From: Oxalobacteraceae bacterium | GTDB taxonomy: Bacteria; Pseudomonadota; Gammaproteobacteria; Burkholderiales; Burkholderiaceae_D | NCBI GenBank assembly: GCA_027490725.1 | Contig: JAIXXN010000053.1 | Coordinates: 1-64,000, forward strand | Direction of reading: 5' to 3' | Length of the DNA: 64,000 nt | Part shown: piece after piece, positions 1 through 9,127 of the stretch | Layout of the letters: the number at the start of each line of letters is the position of its first letter | How positions within the stretch are numbered: position 1 is the stretch's first letter | Program-made: the position numbers and the translations under genes | Notes under the pieces: model-generated | Seen by the model: the letters and a program-made list of their open reading frames with translations, nothing else | Told to the model about the DNA's origin: nothing | Databases searched by the model: none

Positions 1-15
1 ATCTAAGGAACTGAC

Positions 16-408
16 ATGATCGGTAACTACAATTACGGCACCGGCCGTCGCAAGAGTGCAGTAGCTCGTGTGTTCATCAAAGTTGGCACTGGCCAAATCA
101 TCGTTAACGGCAAGCCAGCGTCGGAATACTTCTCGCGCGAAACCGGCCTGATGGTTATTCGTCAACCACTGGAACTGACCGGCAACGTTGAACGTTTCGA
201 CATCAAAGTCAACGTACACGGCGGCGGCGAGTCCGGCCAGGCAGGTGCAGTTCGTCACGGTATCACCCGCGCTCTGATCGACTACGATTCGGGCCTGAAG
301 GGCGATCTGGCACGCGCTGGCTTCGTAACCCGCGATGCACGTGAAGTTGAACGTAAAAAAGTTGGTCTGCGCAAAGCACGTCGCGCAAAACAATTCTCGA
401 AGCGTTAA
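16..408 (+). CDS. rpsI: 30S ribosomal protein S9 (uS9)
   Basis: Component of the head of the 30S subunit; in this family the basic C-terminal tail reaches toward the P-site tRNA. The 130-residue product shows the N-terminal block [12 protein letters not shown] (from residue 8), VNGKP, the glycine-rich [15 protein letters not shown] block and the basic tail [11 protein letters not shown], and is full length. The ATG follows an AAGGAA Shine-Dalgarno at 5-10. The ATC TAA at 1-6 is in the right place to be the last codon and stop of rplM (uL13), its usual operon partner, but two codons cannot prove it. A terminator follows at 446-481. Confidence 0.98.
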   Translation: MIGNYNYGTGRRKSAVARVFIKVGTGQIIVNGKPASEYFSRETGLMVIRQPLELTGNVERFDIKVNVHGGGESGQAGAVRHGITRALIDYDSGLKGDLARAGFVTRDAREVERKKVGLRKARRAKQFSKR

Positions 409-445
409 TTTTCACGCTCTGGTGCGCTGCTTGCAGCGCATCATC

Positions 446-481
446 AAAAAAGCCGCCGGCCTTGTGTCGGGCGGCTTTTTT
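446..481 (+). terminator. Rho-independent terminator after rpsI
   Basis: GCCGCC (452-457) pairs with GGCGGC (470-475). The stem is extended by an A run (446-451) opposite the T run (476-481). It lies 38 nt after the rpsI stop and ends the ribosomal-protein operon before argC. Confidence 0.85.
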
Positions 482-591
482 GCCATCTGGGCCAGTGCTT
501 TGCTGGACTCTGCGCGGCCCCTGCAGCCCTGCTAAAATGGGCGCCTTATTTTCGCATTACCTTTCCGTATTACCTCATTCAAGGAACGAAT

Positions 592-1629
592 ATGATCAAA
601 GTTGGCATCGTCGGTGGCACCGGATATACCGGAGTGGAATTGTTGCGCCTGCTGGCCGTCCATCCCGATGTGCAGCTGACCGCGATCACCTCGCGCAAGG
701 AAGACGGTCTGCCGGTGGCCGATATGTTCCCGTCGCTGCGCGGCCGCGTCAATCTGGCGTTCTCCGCGCCGGACAAGGCTGACCTGCGCCAGTGCGACGT
801 GGTGTTCTTCGCCACCCCGCACGGTGTGGCCATGGCGCAAGCGCCGGAACTGCTGGCCGCTGGCGTGAAAGTCATCGATCTGGCGGCGGATTTCCGTATC
901 AAGGACCGCGCCGTGTTCGAACAGTGGTACAAAATCGAGCACAGCTGCCCGGAACTGCTCGAAGAAGCCGCTTACGGTCTGGCCGAGCTGAATCGTGATG
1001 CGATCAGCCAGGCACGTCTGGTGGCTAATCCCGGTTGCTACCCGACCACCATGCAGCTGGGCTACTATCCGCTGCTGAAAGCGGGCGTGATCGACGCCGC
1101 TGGCCTGATTGCCGACTGCAAATCGGGCGTGTCCGGCGCGGGTCGCAAGGCAGAAATCGGCACCCTGTTCTCGGAATCGAGTGACAACTTCAAAGCCTAT
1201 GGCGTGGCCGGTCACCGCCACACCCCGGAAACCGTGGCGCAGCTGCAGCAATTCAGCGCCACGCCCGTAGAGTTGGTATTCACGCCACATCTGGTGCCGA
1301 TGATTCGCGGCATGCACTCGACGCTGTACGCGCGCCTGACCCGCGAAATCAGCAACGAAGCCCTGCAAGCGCTGTTCGAAGAGCAATATAAAGATGCGCC
1401 ATTTGTCGATGTGATGCCATTCGGCTCGCATCCGGAAACCCGCTCCACGCGTGGTTCCAACATGCTGCGTCTGGCACTCCACCGTCCCGGCAATGGCAAC
1501 ACGGTGATCGTGCTGGTAGTGCAGGACAATCTGGTGAAGGGCGCCTCCGGCCAGGCCGTACAGTGTATGAACCTGATGTTCGGTCTGGCAGAAGACACGG
1601 GCCTGAAGCAGATCGCGCTGCTGCCTTAA
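592..1629 (+). CDS. argC: N-acetyl-gamma-glutamyl-phosphate reductase
   Basis: Third step of arginine synthesis: NADPH-dependent reduction of N-acetyl-glutamyl phosphate to the semialdehyde, in the cytoplasm. The 345-residue protein is the usual length for the long-form family. It opens with the dinucleotide-binding loop [10 protein letters not shown] (residues 5-14) and has the catalytic cysteine in NPGCYPT (Cys149). An AAGGAA ribosome site at 581-586 supports the ATG at 592. It stands alone between the rpsI terminator and the bactofilin gene, and no other arg gene is in the window. Confidence 0.97.
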   Translation: MIKVGIVGGTGYTGVELLRLLAVHPDVQLTAITSRKEDGLPVADMFPSLRGRVNLAFSAPDKADLRQCDVVFFATPHGVAMAQAPELLAAGVKVIDLAADFRIKDRAVFEQWYKIEHSCPELLEEAAYGLAELNRDAISQARLVANPGCYPTTMQLGYYPLLKAGVIDAAGLIADCKSGVSGAGRKAEIGTLFSESSDNFKAYGVAGHRHTPETVAQLQQFSATPVELVFTPHLVPMIRGMHSTLYARLTREISNEALQALFEEQYKDAPFVDVMPFGSHPETRSTRGSNMLRLALHRPGNGNTVIVLVVQDNLVKGASGQAVQCMNLMFGLAEDTGLKQIALLP

Positions 1630-1695
1630 ATCAAAGGCGGCTGGTCCGCGGCGGGTAGATTAGGAAGTCCCGTTCCCGCCTGCGGAAAGCCTGCC

Positions 1696-2067
1696 ATGAC
1701 AGAGATCGATAGCCTGATCGGCGAACAGATGCGCGTGGTCGGTCATCTGATGTTCCGCGGTGGCTTGCGTATCGATGGCGTGGTGATCGGCAATGTGGTG
1801 GCCGAGGCCGGACCGGAGAGTGTGCTCCTGATTGCCGGGCAGGGCCGGGTGGAGGGCGAAGTATGCTGTGACCACCTGATCCTCAACGGTGAAATAAAAG
1901 GTTGCGTGATGTGCGCGCATTTGCTTGAAATGCAGCCGCATGCCTGTATCATCGGGGATGTCTGGTACCGGGTGCTGGAAATGCATGCTGGCGCTAGGGT
2001 GATAGGGAAAATGCACCCGTTGCAGAAGGCTGGTCGGGTGGCAGCGATTATGCGTCCGAGAGCATGA
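1696..2067 (+). CDS. Bactofilin (polymer-forming cytoskeletal protein)
   Basis: Small beta-helical protein of the bactofilin/CcmA family, which polymerises without nucleotide and often scaffolds cell-wall or polar machinery. The 123 residues show the repeating short-strand pattern (IDGVVIGNV, VEGEVCCDHLILNGEIKG, ARVIGKM) with glycine at the turns and short non-helical ends. Gene order argC-bactofilin-erpA is one I associate with this bacterial group. A weak GGAAAG site precedes the ATG. Specific partners cannot be read from sequence, although the cell-wall genes at 2630-5205 lie close by. Confidence 0.9.
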   Translation: MTEIDSLIGEQMRVVGHLMFRGGLRIDGVVIGNVVAEAGPESVLLIAGQGRVEGEVCCDHLILNGEIKGCVMCAHLLEMQPHACIIGDVWYRVLEMHAGARVIGKMHPLQKAGRVAAIMRPRA

Positions 2068-2082
2068 TTTTTGCCAAAGGTC

Positions 2083-2088
2083 TATAAT
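2083..2088 (+). promoter_or_regulatory. Possible -10 element for erpA
   Basis: A perfect TATAAT hexamer lies 31 nt upstream of the erpA start, at the 3' end of the bactofilin gene. I see no convincing -35 hexamer at 16-18 nt spacing, so this is only a candidate. If used, erpA has a short 5' UTR of about 24 nt that contains the TAGGAG ribosome site (2107-2112). Confidence 0.35.
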
Positions 2089-2118
2089 GGATCAAATTGA
2101 TTTACGTAGGAGTCTGAA

Positions 2119-2481
2119 ATGAACGCTGTCGCCGACGCACAAGATGTAATGCCAGCACCAATTATCTTCACCGATAGCGCGGCTGAAAAAGTCGCCCAAC
2201 TGATCGAAGAAGAAGGCAATCCGGATTTGAAACTGCGCGTATTCGTACAGGGTGGCGGCTGTTCCGGCTTCCAGTACGGTTTCACGTTTGATGAAATCGT
2301 CAACGAAGACGACACCACCATGGTGAAAAACGGCGTCCAGCTGTTGATCGACTCGATGAGCTACCAGTATCTGGTTGGCGCCGAGATCGACTACAAGGAT
2401 GACCTCGAAGGTGCCCAGTTCGTGATCAAGAACCCGACTGCCAGCTCGACCTGCGGCTGCGGTTCCTCGTTCTCGGTCTAA
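2119..2481 (+). CDS. erpA: Iron-sulfur cluster insertion protein ErpA (A-type carrier)
   Basis: A-type carrier that receives Fe-S clusters from the assembly scaffold and passes them to apo-proteins; in proteobacteria it is needed for the isoprenoid enzymes IspG/IspH and for respiratory enzymes. The 120-residue protein carries the three ligand cysteines in the A-type pattern: Cys48 in GGGCSGF and Cys112/Cys114 in the C-terminal [14 protein letters not shown] at 2107-2112 supports the ATG. An intrinsic terminator follows. Confidence 0.96.
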   Translation: MNAVADAQDVMPAPIIFTDSAAEKVAQLIEEEGNPDLKLRVFVQGGGCSGFQYGFTFDEIVNEDDTTMVKNGVQLLIDSMSYQYLVGAEIDYKDDLEGAQFVIKNPTASSTCGCGSSFSV

Positions 2482-2521
2482 GAGTCCCGGTTACGCGCGC
2501 CGGCCTCAGTCGGCGATGCAC

Positions 2522-2559
2522 AAACGGCGGCGCAACCTCGGTTGCCCCGCCGTTTTTTT
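2522..2559 (+). terminator. Rho-independent terminator after erpA
   Basis: Nested stem: AAACGGCGG pairs with CCGCCGTTT, with an inner GCAAC/GTTGC pairing around a CTCG loop. Seven T residues follow (2553-2559). It lies 40 nt after the erpA stop. Confidence 0.88.
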
Positions 2560-2580
2560 ATAAAAAATTAGCAAAAAAGT

Positions 2581-2621
2581 TGGGGACGTAACGATATTTA
2601 AAAAATATCGTTACGTCCCCA
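2581..2621. repeat. Perfect 19-bp inverted repeat (REP-like palindrome)
   Basis: The arms 2581-2599 (TGGGGACGTAACGATATTT) and 2603-2621 are exact reverse complements around an AAA loop. It lies between convergent erpA and anmK, just beyond the erpA terminator. The GGGG-headed arm resembles REP elements mobilised by REP-associated tyrosine transposases, but the sequence differs from the GGGGTCAGATCC family at 41313 and 59477. It may also stop transcription coming from anmK. Confidence 0.75.
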
Positions 2622-2629
2622 TTGGTGTT

Positions 2630-3733
2630 TCAGGCTGGGTAGAGGGCGCCGAGGATGCGTGCACCACGGGCGCCGGTGACGGCGGCCAGGTTGCCGGCAA
2701 GACGGGCGCTGAAGCGCTGTCCCAGCCAGGCGAAGGCGAGCGCTTCGACGTGGTTGGGGGCGACGCCCAGCGCTGCGGTGGAGGCGACGCTGATCTGCGG
2801 GCCCAGTTCGACGCTCAGTTGCTGCATCAGCAGGCGGTTGTAGGCGCCACCACCACAGACGTAGACGGCGCTGGCGCCGGCGCCGTGGCGCGCGATGGCC
2901 TGTGCCAGGCTGCGGGCGGTTAGCTGGACCAGCGTGCGCTGGATGTCGGCGGGGCTGGCGCTGGCGACCGCCGGGCAGGCGCTCAGGTGGCGCTCCAGCC
3001 ATGCCATGTGGAACAGGTCGCGGCCGGTGCTCTTCGGTGCGGGCAGGGCGAAATACGGCTCTGCCAGCATTGCGTCCAGCAGCGACGGGATAAGCTGGCC
3101 GCTGGCGCCCCAGGCGCCGTCGTGGTCGTATTCCTGTCCCTGATGGCGCAGGATCCAGCCATCCAGTAGCGCATTGCCGGGGCCGGTGTCGAAGCCGGTC
3201 ACGGTGTCGCCAGCCAGCACGCTGATGTTGGCAATGCCGCCGATGTTGGCGACCACGCGGGTCTGGCCGCGCTGACTGAACAGGGCGTGGTGGAAGGCCG
3301 GTACCAGTGGCGCGCCCTGGCCGCCGGCTGCCACGTCACGGCTGCGGAAGTCGGCGATCACGTCGATGCCGCTCAGCTCGGCCAGCAGGGCGGGGTTGTT
3401 GGTCTGGCGCGTGTAACCCAGTTCGGGACGGTGGCGGATGGTCTGGCCGTGGACGGCGATGGCGCGGATCTCGGTGGCGCCGTGGCCGGTCTGCTCCAGC
3501 AGTTGCCGGACGCAGTCGGCGTACACCTGCGCCAGCCCGTTGGCGGCCAGTGCTTCGCGGTTGATTTCATCGTCCCCCGCAGCCTGCAGTGCCATCAGCT
3601 GGCTCTTCAGTGTGGCGGGAAAGCCGAGGAAGCTGGCACCTAGCGTGGCGATGCCGTGCGCATCGATGCGGGCCAGTGCGGCGTCTACGCCATCCATGCT
3701 GGTGCCGGACATCAGGCCGATATATAAACTCAT
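2630..3733 (-). CDS. anmK: Anhydro-N-acetylmuramic acid kinase
   Basis: Recycles peptidoglycan: phosphorylates 1,6-anhydro-MurNAc with ring opening to give MurNAc-6-phosphate in the cytoplasm. The 367-residue product has the family N-terminus IGLMSGTSMDGVDAAL (residues 5-20), the internal VANIGGIAN block and the GFDTGPGN motif that carries the expected catalytic Asp. AAAGGTG lies a few nt before the start. It is downstream of the M23 endopeptidase gene in the same direction, so wall cleavage and wall-sugar recycling are adjacent. A hairpin lies between them (3770-3798). Confidence 0.96.
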   Translation of the reverse strand: MSLYIGLMSGTSMDGVDAALARIDAHGIATLGASFLGFPATLKSQLMALQAAGDDEINREALAANGLAQVYADCVRQLLEQTGHGATEIRAIAVHGQTIRHRPELGYTRQTNNPALLAELSGIDVIADFRSRDVAAGGQGAPLVPAFHHALFSQRGQTRVVANIGGIANISVLAGDTVTGFDTGPGNALLDGWILRHQGQEYDHDGAWGASGQLIPSLLDAMLAEPYFALPAPKSTGRDLFHMAWLERHLSACPAVASASPADIQRTLVQLTARSLAQAIARHGAGASAVYVCGGGAYNRLLMQQLSVELGPQISVASTAALGVAPNHVEALAFAWLGQRFSARLAGNLAAVTGARGARILGALYPA

Positions 3734-3769
3734 GGGTTCACCTTTGCTGGCAGACTGTTCTGTTGCAGA

Positions 3770-3798
3770 TAAGAAAACAGGCCGCCATGGCGACCTGT
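3770..3798 (-). terminator. Hairpin with T run between the M23 gene and anmK
   Basis: Read on the minus strand, ACAGG-T-CGCC pairs with GGCG-G-CCTGT (3777-3798) with a very small loop, then TTTTCTT follows. It lies 25 nt after the M23 stop and 37 nt before the anmK start. It looks like an intrinsic terminator or attenuator limiting read-through into anmK. Confidence 0.6.
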
Positions 3799-3822
3799 CT
3801 GTGGGCAGTGCTGTGCTGACTG

Positions 3823-5205
3823 TTACTTGGCAGCGACGCGGGTGCCGCGCGAGCCGCCCGGTTGCAGTAGCGCAAAGCGGTGCGACATGTCCGAAGCGTA
3901 GGCCTTGAAGCGGCTCATTTCGGCCGCCGTCAGCGGTGCCTGCTGTTGCACGTTCATTTTGTTCGGGTCGCGCGCATCGCCACCGACACGGAATTCGTAG
4001 TGCAGGTGGGCGCCGGTCGACCAGCCGGTAGTGCCGACGTAACCGATCACGTCGCCCTGGCTGACCTTGCTGCCCTTTTTGATGCCGTTGGCAAACCGGC
4101 TCATGTGGGCGTAGGCGGTGGTGTAGTTGGCCCAGTGCTTGATGATAATGAAGTTGCCGTAGCCATTCTGGGTGCCGGCGAAGTCGATCACGCCATCACC
4201 GGAGGCGCGGATCGGGGTGCCGGTCGCGGCCGGGAAGTCGATCCCCTTGTGGGCTTTCCACTGACCCGAAAGCGGGTGTACGCGCATCGCGAAGCCGGAC
4301 GAAATACGCGAGAACTCGACGGGCGATTTGAGGAAGGCTTTCTTCAGCGATTTGCCGTCGAAGCTGTAGTAGCCACCACCCTGTTTGCTTTGCGGGTCTT
4401 CGAACCAGACTGACTGGTAGGTGGTGCCCTTGTTGGTGAATTCACCGGCCAGCACACGTCCGGCACGAACGAACTCGCCATCCTGCCAGAAGGTTTCATA
4501 GACGACATTAAAATGGTCGCCCCGTTTCAGGTCGCCACGGAAGTCGATGCTGGTCGAGAACATCTCGATGATCTGCTTGACGATGGTATCCGGCAGTTTG
4601 GCGCCATCTTCACTGGAGTCGGTGGCCGCGTACAGGGTCGAACTGATGGTACGGGCATGCATTTCCACGCGGCGTTCCAGTTTGGCCGCTTCTTCCTGTG
4701 CGACGAAACCATTGCCTTTGCGGGTGATACGGATGTTTTTGACGGGAATATCTTTGCCATCGACCACCACGGCGCGCAACCATTGCAGATTGCCTTCTTC
4801 ATCCGTCTGGGCCTGCACGCGCTTGCCGGCCTTGAGCTGCATCACGCCTTTGGCGACGCTGTCTTTCTTGATGAAGGTTTCGGCCGCGTCGTCATCCACA
4901 CCGAGACGCGTCAGCAGGGTGGCGAGGGTGTCGCCCGCGCGGATTTTTTCTTCGTGAACGAAATGTTCAGTGGAAGACTGTTGTTCGAGTGCTGCAATCT
5001 GTGCGCCCAGATCCGGCGCCACAACGGCTTCTTCGACGGATTTGACGGGCAGATCGGACGCATCAGGCGCCAGTGGTGCCACGCCGGCAGCGCCAAAAGC
5101 GCAGACTGCCAGGAATAGGGCAGACGCGCTGATGATGCGCGCTTTGCGCGTCGAACCTAGCAGACTGAACAAGCGTGAGCTCGTGAATTTATGTATTTGG
5201 TTCAT
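3823..5205 (-). CDS. Peptidoglycan DD-metalloendopeptidase, M23 family (MepM-like)
   Basis: Predicted zinc endopeptidase that cuts peptidoglycan cross-bridges in the periplasm. The 460-residue protein has an N-terminal hydrophobic segment (about residues 25-47) that should be a signal or anchor. Next comes a LysM/OapA-like stretch (HEEKIRAGDTLATLLTRLGV, about residues 83-102), a middle domain as in MepM/Csd3-type proteins, and the M23 domain. That domain keeps its zinc ligands in HPLSGQWKAHKGIDF and the HLHYEFR motif. The start is divergent from tyrS across a 157-nt AT-rich gap that must hold both promoters. Cellular role (growth or separation) is inferred from family. Confidence 0.93.
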   Translation of the reverse strand: MNQIHKFTSSRLFSLLGSTRKARIISASALFLAVCAFGAAGVAPLAPDASDLPVKSVEEAVVAPDLGAQIAALEQQSSTEHFVHEEKIRAGDTLATLLTRLGVDDDAAETFIKKDSVAKGVMQLKAGKRVQAQTDEEGNLQWLRAVVVDGKDIPVKNIRITRKGNGFVAQEEAAKLERRVEMHARTISSTLYAATDSSEDGAKLPDTIVKQIIEMFSTSIDFRGDLKRGDHFNVVYETFWQDGEFVRAGRVLAGEFTNKGTTYQSVWFEDPQSKQGGGYYSFDGKSLKKAFLKSPVEFSRISSGFAMRVHPLSGQWKAHKGIDFPAATGTPIRASGDGVIDFAGTQNGYGNFIIIKHWANYTTAYAHMSRFANGIKKGSKVSQGDVIGYVGTTGWSTGAHLHYEFRVGGDARDPNKMNVQQQAPLTAAEMSRFKAYASDMSHRFALLQPGGSRGTRVAAK

Positions 5206-5362
5206 GCAATCAGTTAAAATTTGCCGCTTGAACTATTCGGTAAGTTTTTATTTCTTCTATTTATGCTCTAAGTTCGTTTTCATACGGCAATATTGATCGA
5301 TCGAGGATTATATCAAACTCCGCCGGCTAAACCCTATTTCTGAAAAATACCGCCCTAAAATT

Positions 5363-6616
5363 ATGACTACTACTGTATCGACATCGCCGGCCGTTTCTGC
5401 AGCCCTGCCTCTGACAGATCGTGTGCTGGAGGCGCTTGCCATCACGAAACGCGGTGTTGACGAGTTGCTCATCGAAAGCGAATTCGCCCAGAAGCTGGCC
5501 CGCTCGGAACAGAGCGGCGTGCCACTGCGCATCAAACTCGGACTTGATCCAACCGCTCCTGACCTGCACCTGGGCCACACCGTGGTGCTGAACAAGATGC
5601 GCCAGTTGCAGGATCTGGGCCATCAGGTAATTTTCCTGATTGGTGACTTCACCTCCATGATCGGCGACCCGTCCGGCCGCAATATGACCCGTCCGCCCCT
5701 GACGCGCGAGCAGGTCGAGCAGAACGCGATGACCTATTTCAAGCAGGCCTCGCTGGTGCTGGACCCGGCCAAAACGGAAATTCGCTACAACTCCGAGTGG
5801 TGCGATCCGCTTGGCGCACGCGGTCTGATCAAGCTGGCCTCGCACTACACGGTGGCGCGCATGATGGAACGTGATGATTTTAGTAAGCGTTTCAAGGGTG
5901 GGACTCCGATTGCCGTCCACGAGTTCCTGTATCCATTGATGCAGGGCTACGATTCGGTCGCTTTGAAGGCCGACCTTGAGCTAGGTGGAACCGACCAGAA
6001 ATTTAACTTGCTAGTTGGTCGCGAGCTGCAGAAGGACTACGGCCAGGAGCCGCAGTGCATTCTGACCATGCCGCTGCTGGAAGGTCTGGACGGCGTGGAT
6101 AAGATGTCCAAGTCGAAAAACAACTACATCGGCATCACCGAAGCGCCGAATACCATGTTCGCCAAGATCATGAGTATTTCCGACACCATGATGTGGAAAT
6201 ACTATGAATTGCTGTCGTTCCGTTCGCTGGCCGATCTGGCGGCACTGAAAGCGACTGTCGATGGCGGCGCCAATCCGCGCGATGCCAAAGTGGCGCTGGC
6301 GCAGGAAATCGTGGCGCGCTTCCATTCGCAGGCTGCCGCCGAAGAAGCGCTGAACGACTTCGTCAACCGCTCGAAAGGCGGAATTCCTGACGATATCGCG
6401 GAAATCACGGTGCCGGGCGCACCGGCCGGTATCCAGCAATTGCTGAAAGCGGCCGGTCTGTGCGCATCCGTCTCGGAAGCCGGTCGGATGATCGAGCAGG
6501 GCGGCGTGCGCATCGATGGCAGCGTGATCAGCGACAAGACCGTGAAGATCGACGCCGGCACCATGGTGCTGCAAGTGGGCAAGCGCAAGTTCGCCCGCGT
6601 CACGCTGACGGCATGA
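5363..6616 (+). CDS. tyrS: Tyrosyl-tRNA synthetase
   Basis: Class I synthetase that charges tRNA-Tyr in the cytoplasm. The 417-residue protein has the HIGH-type motif as HLGH (residues 69-72, in PDLHLGHTV), the KMSKS motif intact (247-251) and a C-terminal S4 RNA-binding domain (about 345-410). No clear Shine-Dalgarno precedes the ATG at 5363; the residues upstream of TDRVLEAL are variable in the family, so a slightly later start is possible. The last bases overlap the dtd start (ATGA), implying coupled translation. Confidence 0.97.
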   Translation: MTTTVSTSPAVSAALPLTDRVLEALAITKRGVDELLIESEFAQKLARSEQSGVPLRIKLGLDPTAPDLHLGHTVVLNKMRQLQDLGHQVIFLIGDFTSMIGDPSGRNMTRPPLTREQVEQNAMTYFKQASLVLDPAKTEIRYNSEWCDPLGARGLIKLASHYTVARMMERDDFSKRFKGGTPIAVHEFLYPLMQGYDSVALKADLELGGTDQKFNLLVGRELQKDYGQEPQCILTMPLLEGLDGVDKMSKSKNNYIGITEAPNTMFAKIMSISDTMMWKYYELLSFRSLADLAALKATVDGGANPRDAKVALAQEIVARFHSQAAAEEALNDFVNRSKGGIPDDIAEITVPGAPAGIQQLLKAAGLCASVSEAGRMIEQGGVRIDGSVISDKTVKIDAGTMVLQVGKRKFARVTLTA

Positions 6617-7077
6617 TAGGCCTGCTGCAACGCGTCAGCCACGCCAGCGTGGTGGTCGAGGGTGTCACGGTGGGCGCCATCGAAGCGGGCTTGCTGGTGC
6701 TGGTGTGTGCCGAACGGCATGATACCGAGCAGGAAGCCGACGCCTTGCTGAATAAATTGCTGGGCTATCGGGTGTTTGCCGATCAGGCTGGCAAGATGAA
6801 CCGTAGTGTCAGCGATACCGGCGGCGCCTTGCTGCTGGTGCCGCAGTTCACGCTGGCGGCCGACACCAATTCCGGTACGCGGCCCTCGTTCACCCCGGCG
6901 GCGGCACCGGCCGATGGCCGGCGCCTGTTCGATTATTTTGTCAGGCAGGCACGCCAGCGTCATGCGCAGGTAGCCTGTGGCCAGTTTGGCGCCGATATGC
7001 AGGTGTCGCTGACCAATGACGGCCCGGTAACGTTCTGGCTGCAGACCCGTCCCAAAGCCGCGCCCTCGGCGCCGTAA
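6613..7077 (+). CDS. dtd: D-aminoacyl-tRNA deacylase
   Basis: Editing enzyme that removes D-amino acids (classically D-Tyr) from mischarged tRNA. The start ATG at 6613 overlaps the tyrS stop in an ATGA junction; an upstream extension of this frame exists only as antisense-like sequence inside tyrS and is not real. The 154-residue product begins [13 protein letters not shown]. It has the active-site block VPQFTLAAD and the Gly-cisPro motif in NDGPVTFWL. Pairing with tyrS makes functional sense, since the deacylase clears errors made by that synthetase. A terminator follows. Confidence 0.95.
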   Translation: MIGLLQRVSHASVVVEGVTVGAIEAGLLVLVCAERHDTEQEADALLNKLLGYRVFADQAGKMNRSVSDTGGALLLVPQFTLAADTNSGTRPSFTPAAAPADGRRLFDYFVRQARQRHAQVACGQFGADMQVSLTNDGPVTFWLQTRPKAAPSAP

Positions 7078-7088
7078 GCATTTGTTTA

Positions 7089-7116
7089 GGCCATGCCGCC
7101 CGGCATGGCCTTTTTT
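7089..7116 (+). terminator. Rho-independent terminator after dtd
   Basis: GGCCATGCC (7089-7097) pairs with GGCATGGCC (7102-7110), followed by six T. It ends only 11 nt before the next start codon, so the phosphatase gene must have its own promoter inside or upstream of dtd, or depend on read-through. Confidence 0.88.
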
Positions 7117-7127
7117 CTGAAGATGGC

Positions 7128-7805
7128 ATGAATCACAGCACACCGAGTCACAGCACAGCGAGTCACAGCACCTTATTACTGATCCGGCATGGCGAAACGC
7201 CGTGGAACGCGGTACGGCGGCTGCAGGGGCACACCGATATTCCGTTGAATGAGCAAGGCGAGCGGCAGGCGGCGGCACTGGCGGCGGCACTGGTACAGCA
7301 GGGCGTGGAGCTGCTGGTCGCCAGCGACCTGCAGCGCGCCATGCAGACGGCGCAGGCGCTCAGCACCCTGCAACCGGCCCTGACGGTGCAGACCGACGCG
7401 CGCCTGCGCGAGCGCTGCTACGGGGTGTTCGAAGGCATGCTGTACAGCGAGATCGCCGAACGCTATCCGCAAGAATATGCGCGCTGGCAAGCGCGCGATA
7501 TCGATGCCGTGATGCCGGACGGTGAGCGGCCGGCGGAAAGCTTCCGCAGCTTCTATCAGCGCTGCATCGAGGGGCTGGGCGACTGGATGGCGCGGCATCC
7601 GGGCCGCACCATCGCCGTGGTGGCGCATGGCGGTGTGCTCGAATGCGCCTATCGCGCGGCGCGCGGCATGAGTCTGGACAGCCCGCGCGACTTTCAGGTC
7701 AAAAATGCCAGCATCAACCGCTTCCGCTGGGATGGCGCACGCCTGCAGCTGGAACAGTGGGGGGATGTGGCGCATCTGGCGAGCACGCTGGACGACATCA
7801 TTTAG
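7128..7805 (+). CDS. Histidine phosphatase family protein (GpmB/CobC-like)
   Basis: Member of the 2-histidine phosphatase superfamily. The catalytic LLIRHGETPWN motif is near the N-terminus and the second histidine is in VVAHGGVLE. The 225-residue length fits the cofactor-independent phosphoglycerate mutase-like and CobC-like groups. The substrate cannot be told from sequence, and many such genes named gpmB are general phosphatases. The first 15 residues are three copies of a Ser-His-Ser-Thr repeat encoded by 15-bp tandem repeats (7131-7175), so the true start could instead be internal. Confidence 0.88.
   Translation: MNHSTPSHSTASHSTLLLIRHGETPWNAVRRLQGHTDIPLNEQGERQAAALAAALVQQGVELLVASDLQRAMQTAQALSTLQPALTVQTDARLRERCYGVFEGMLYSEIAERYPQEYARWQARDIDAVMPDGERPAESFRSFYQRCIEGLGDWMARHPGRTIAVVAHGGVLECAYRAARGMSLDSPRDFQVKNASINRFRWDGARLQLEQWGDVAHLASTLDDII
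7131..7175 (+). repeat. Three 15-bp tandem repeats at the phosphatase 5' end
   Basis: Units begin at 7131, 7146 and 7161 and share the core TCACAGCAC. They are in frame and encode the S/N-H-S-T repeat at the N-terminus. Unit gain or loss would change protein length by five residues without a frameshift. Confidence 0.8.
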
Positions 7806-7946
7806 CGTCCTGCGGCGGGGCGGGCGTGCCATGGCGACCCCGGGTGACCTTCTCCTGACGACCGCAAGTATGAAAAAAAGTGCTTATTATTTGAGCAGCT
7901 GATAGGGTAAAATAGCAGGTTCCTTCCCTCGTTTCAGGTATTCCCC

Positions 7947-8975
7947 GTGCAGATCGGTCCTTATGTTTTGCGTAACAACGTATTTGTCGCCCCCATGGCG
8001 GGTGTGACCGATCGTCCGTTCCGTCAGCTGTGCAAACAGCTGGGCGCTGGCTATGCCGTGTCTGAAATGGCCGCCTCCAATCCGCGCCTGTGGGCTACGG
8101 AAAAGAGCAGCCGGCGTACCGACCACACGGGGGAAATGGAACCGAAAGCGGTGCAGATTGCCGGTGCCGATCCGGATGACCTGGCCGCTTGCGCGCGCTT
8201 CAACGTCGAGCGCGGCGCCCAGATCATCGATATCAATATGGGTTGCCCCGTGAAGAAAGTCTGCAATGCGTGGTGCGGTTCGGCCCTGTTGCAGGACGAG
8301 GCACTGGTGCAGACCATACTGCATGCCGTGGTGAGCGCTGTCGATGTGCCCGTCACCTTAAAATTCCGCACCGGTTGGGATCGTTCCCACAAGAACGCCC
8401 AGACCATTGCGCGGATGGCCGAAGATGCCGGGATTGCCATGCTGACGCTGCATGGCCGTACCCGCGCCGACGGTTACAAGGGCGACGCCGAATACGACAC
8501 CATCGCGGCGGTCAAGCGCGCGGTGTCGATTCCGGTGGTCGCCAATGGCGACATCAGCACGCCGGAAAAAGCCCGCTTCGTGCTCGATTACACGGGTGCC
8601 GATGCGGTGATGGTAGGGCGTGCTGCGCAGGGCCGACCGTGGATCTTCCGCGAGATCGACCATTATCTGCGCACCGGCACCCATCTGCCGGCGCCACTGG
8701 TGAGCGAGGTGCGGCAGTTGATGGATGAACATCTGCGTGCCCACTATGCTTTCTATGGCGATTTTCTGGGGGTACGTACGGCACGCAAACATATCGGCTG
8801 GTATGTGCGCGAGCTGCCCGGTGGCGAGGAATTCCGACAGCGCATGAACCTGCTGGAGTCGACCGAAGCGCAGTTGCAGGCAGTCGCGCAGTTCTTCGAT
8901 TCACAGGCGCACTACGGCGAGCGGTTACAATACTGCCTTTCGCCGATTCCGGAAGCGCAACGCGAAGCCGCCTGA
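7947..8975 (+). CDS. dusB: tRNA-dihydrouridine synthase DusB
   Basis: FMN enzyme that reduces specific uridines in the tRNA D-loop. The 342-residue protein has the TIM-barrel family signatures: APMAGVTDRPFR near the N-terminus, INMGCPVKKVCN with the catalytic Cys nearby (NAWCGSALL), LHGRTR and VMVGRAAQGRPW. Translation appears to start at GTG 7947, because MQIGPYVLRNNVFVAPMAG matches the family start and no ATG lies just upstream. Position directly before fis is the classic dusB-fis operon and favours DusB over DusA/DusC. Confidence 0.95.
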   Translation: MQIGPYVLRNNVFVAPMAGVTDRPFRQLCKQLGAGYAVSEMAASNPRLWATEKSSRRTDHTGEMEPKAVQIAGADPDDLAACARFNVERGAQIIDINMGCPVKKVCNAWCGSALLQDEALVQTILHAVVSAVDVPVTLKFRTGWDRSHKNAQTIARMAEDAGIAMLTLHGRTRADGYKGDAEYDTIAAVKRAVSIPVVANGDISTPEKARFVLDYTGADAVMVGRAAQGRPWIFREIDHYLRTGTHLPAPLVSEVRQLMDEHLRAHYAFYGDFLGVRTARKHIGWYVRELPGGEEFRQRMNLLESTEAQLQAVAQFFDSQAHYGERLQYCLSPIPEAQREAA

Positions 8976-9127
8976 GTGGGGCGAATTGGCAGCAATCAAG
9001 GGCCGGAAGAGCGCACTAGCGCGGCCCGCAACGTCTAAAAAAGTCGGATCAGAACGGTGAACGTCAGGGCCACAAGCCCGCCCGCGATTCACCAGCGTCA
9101 ACAGTTAAATACAGTGAACCAAACAAA

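Noticed and set aside
5356..5361. TAAAAT just before tyrS as its -10 element
   Set aside because: It ends one base before the ATG, so transcription would begin inside the coding region; the real promoter must lie upstream in 5206-5350.
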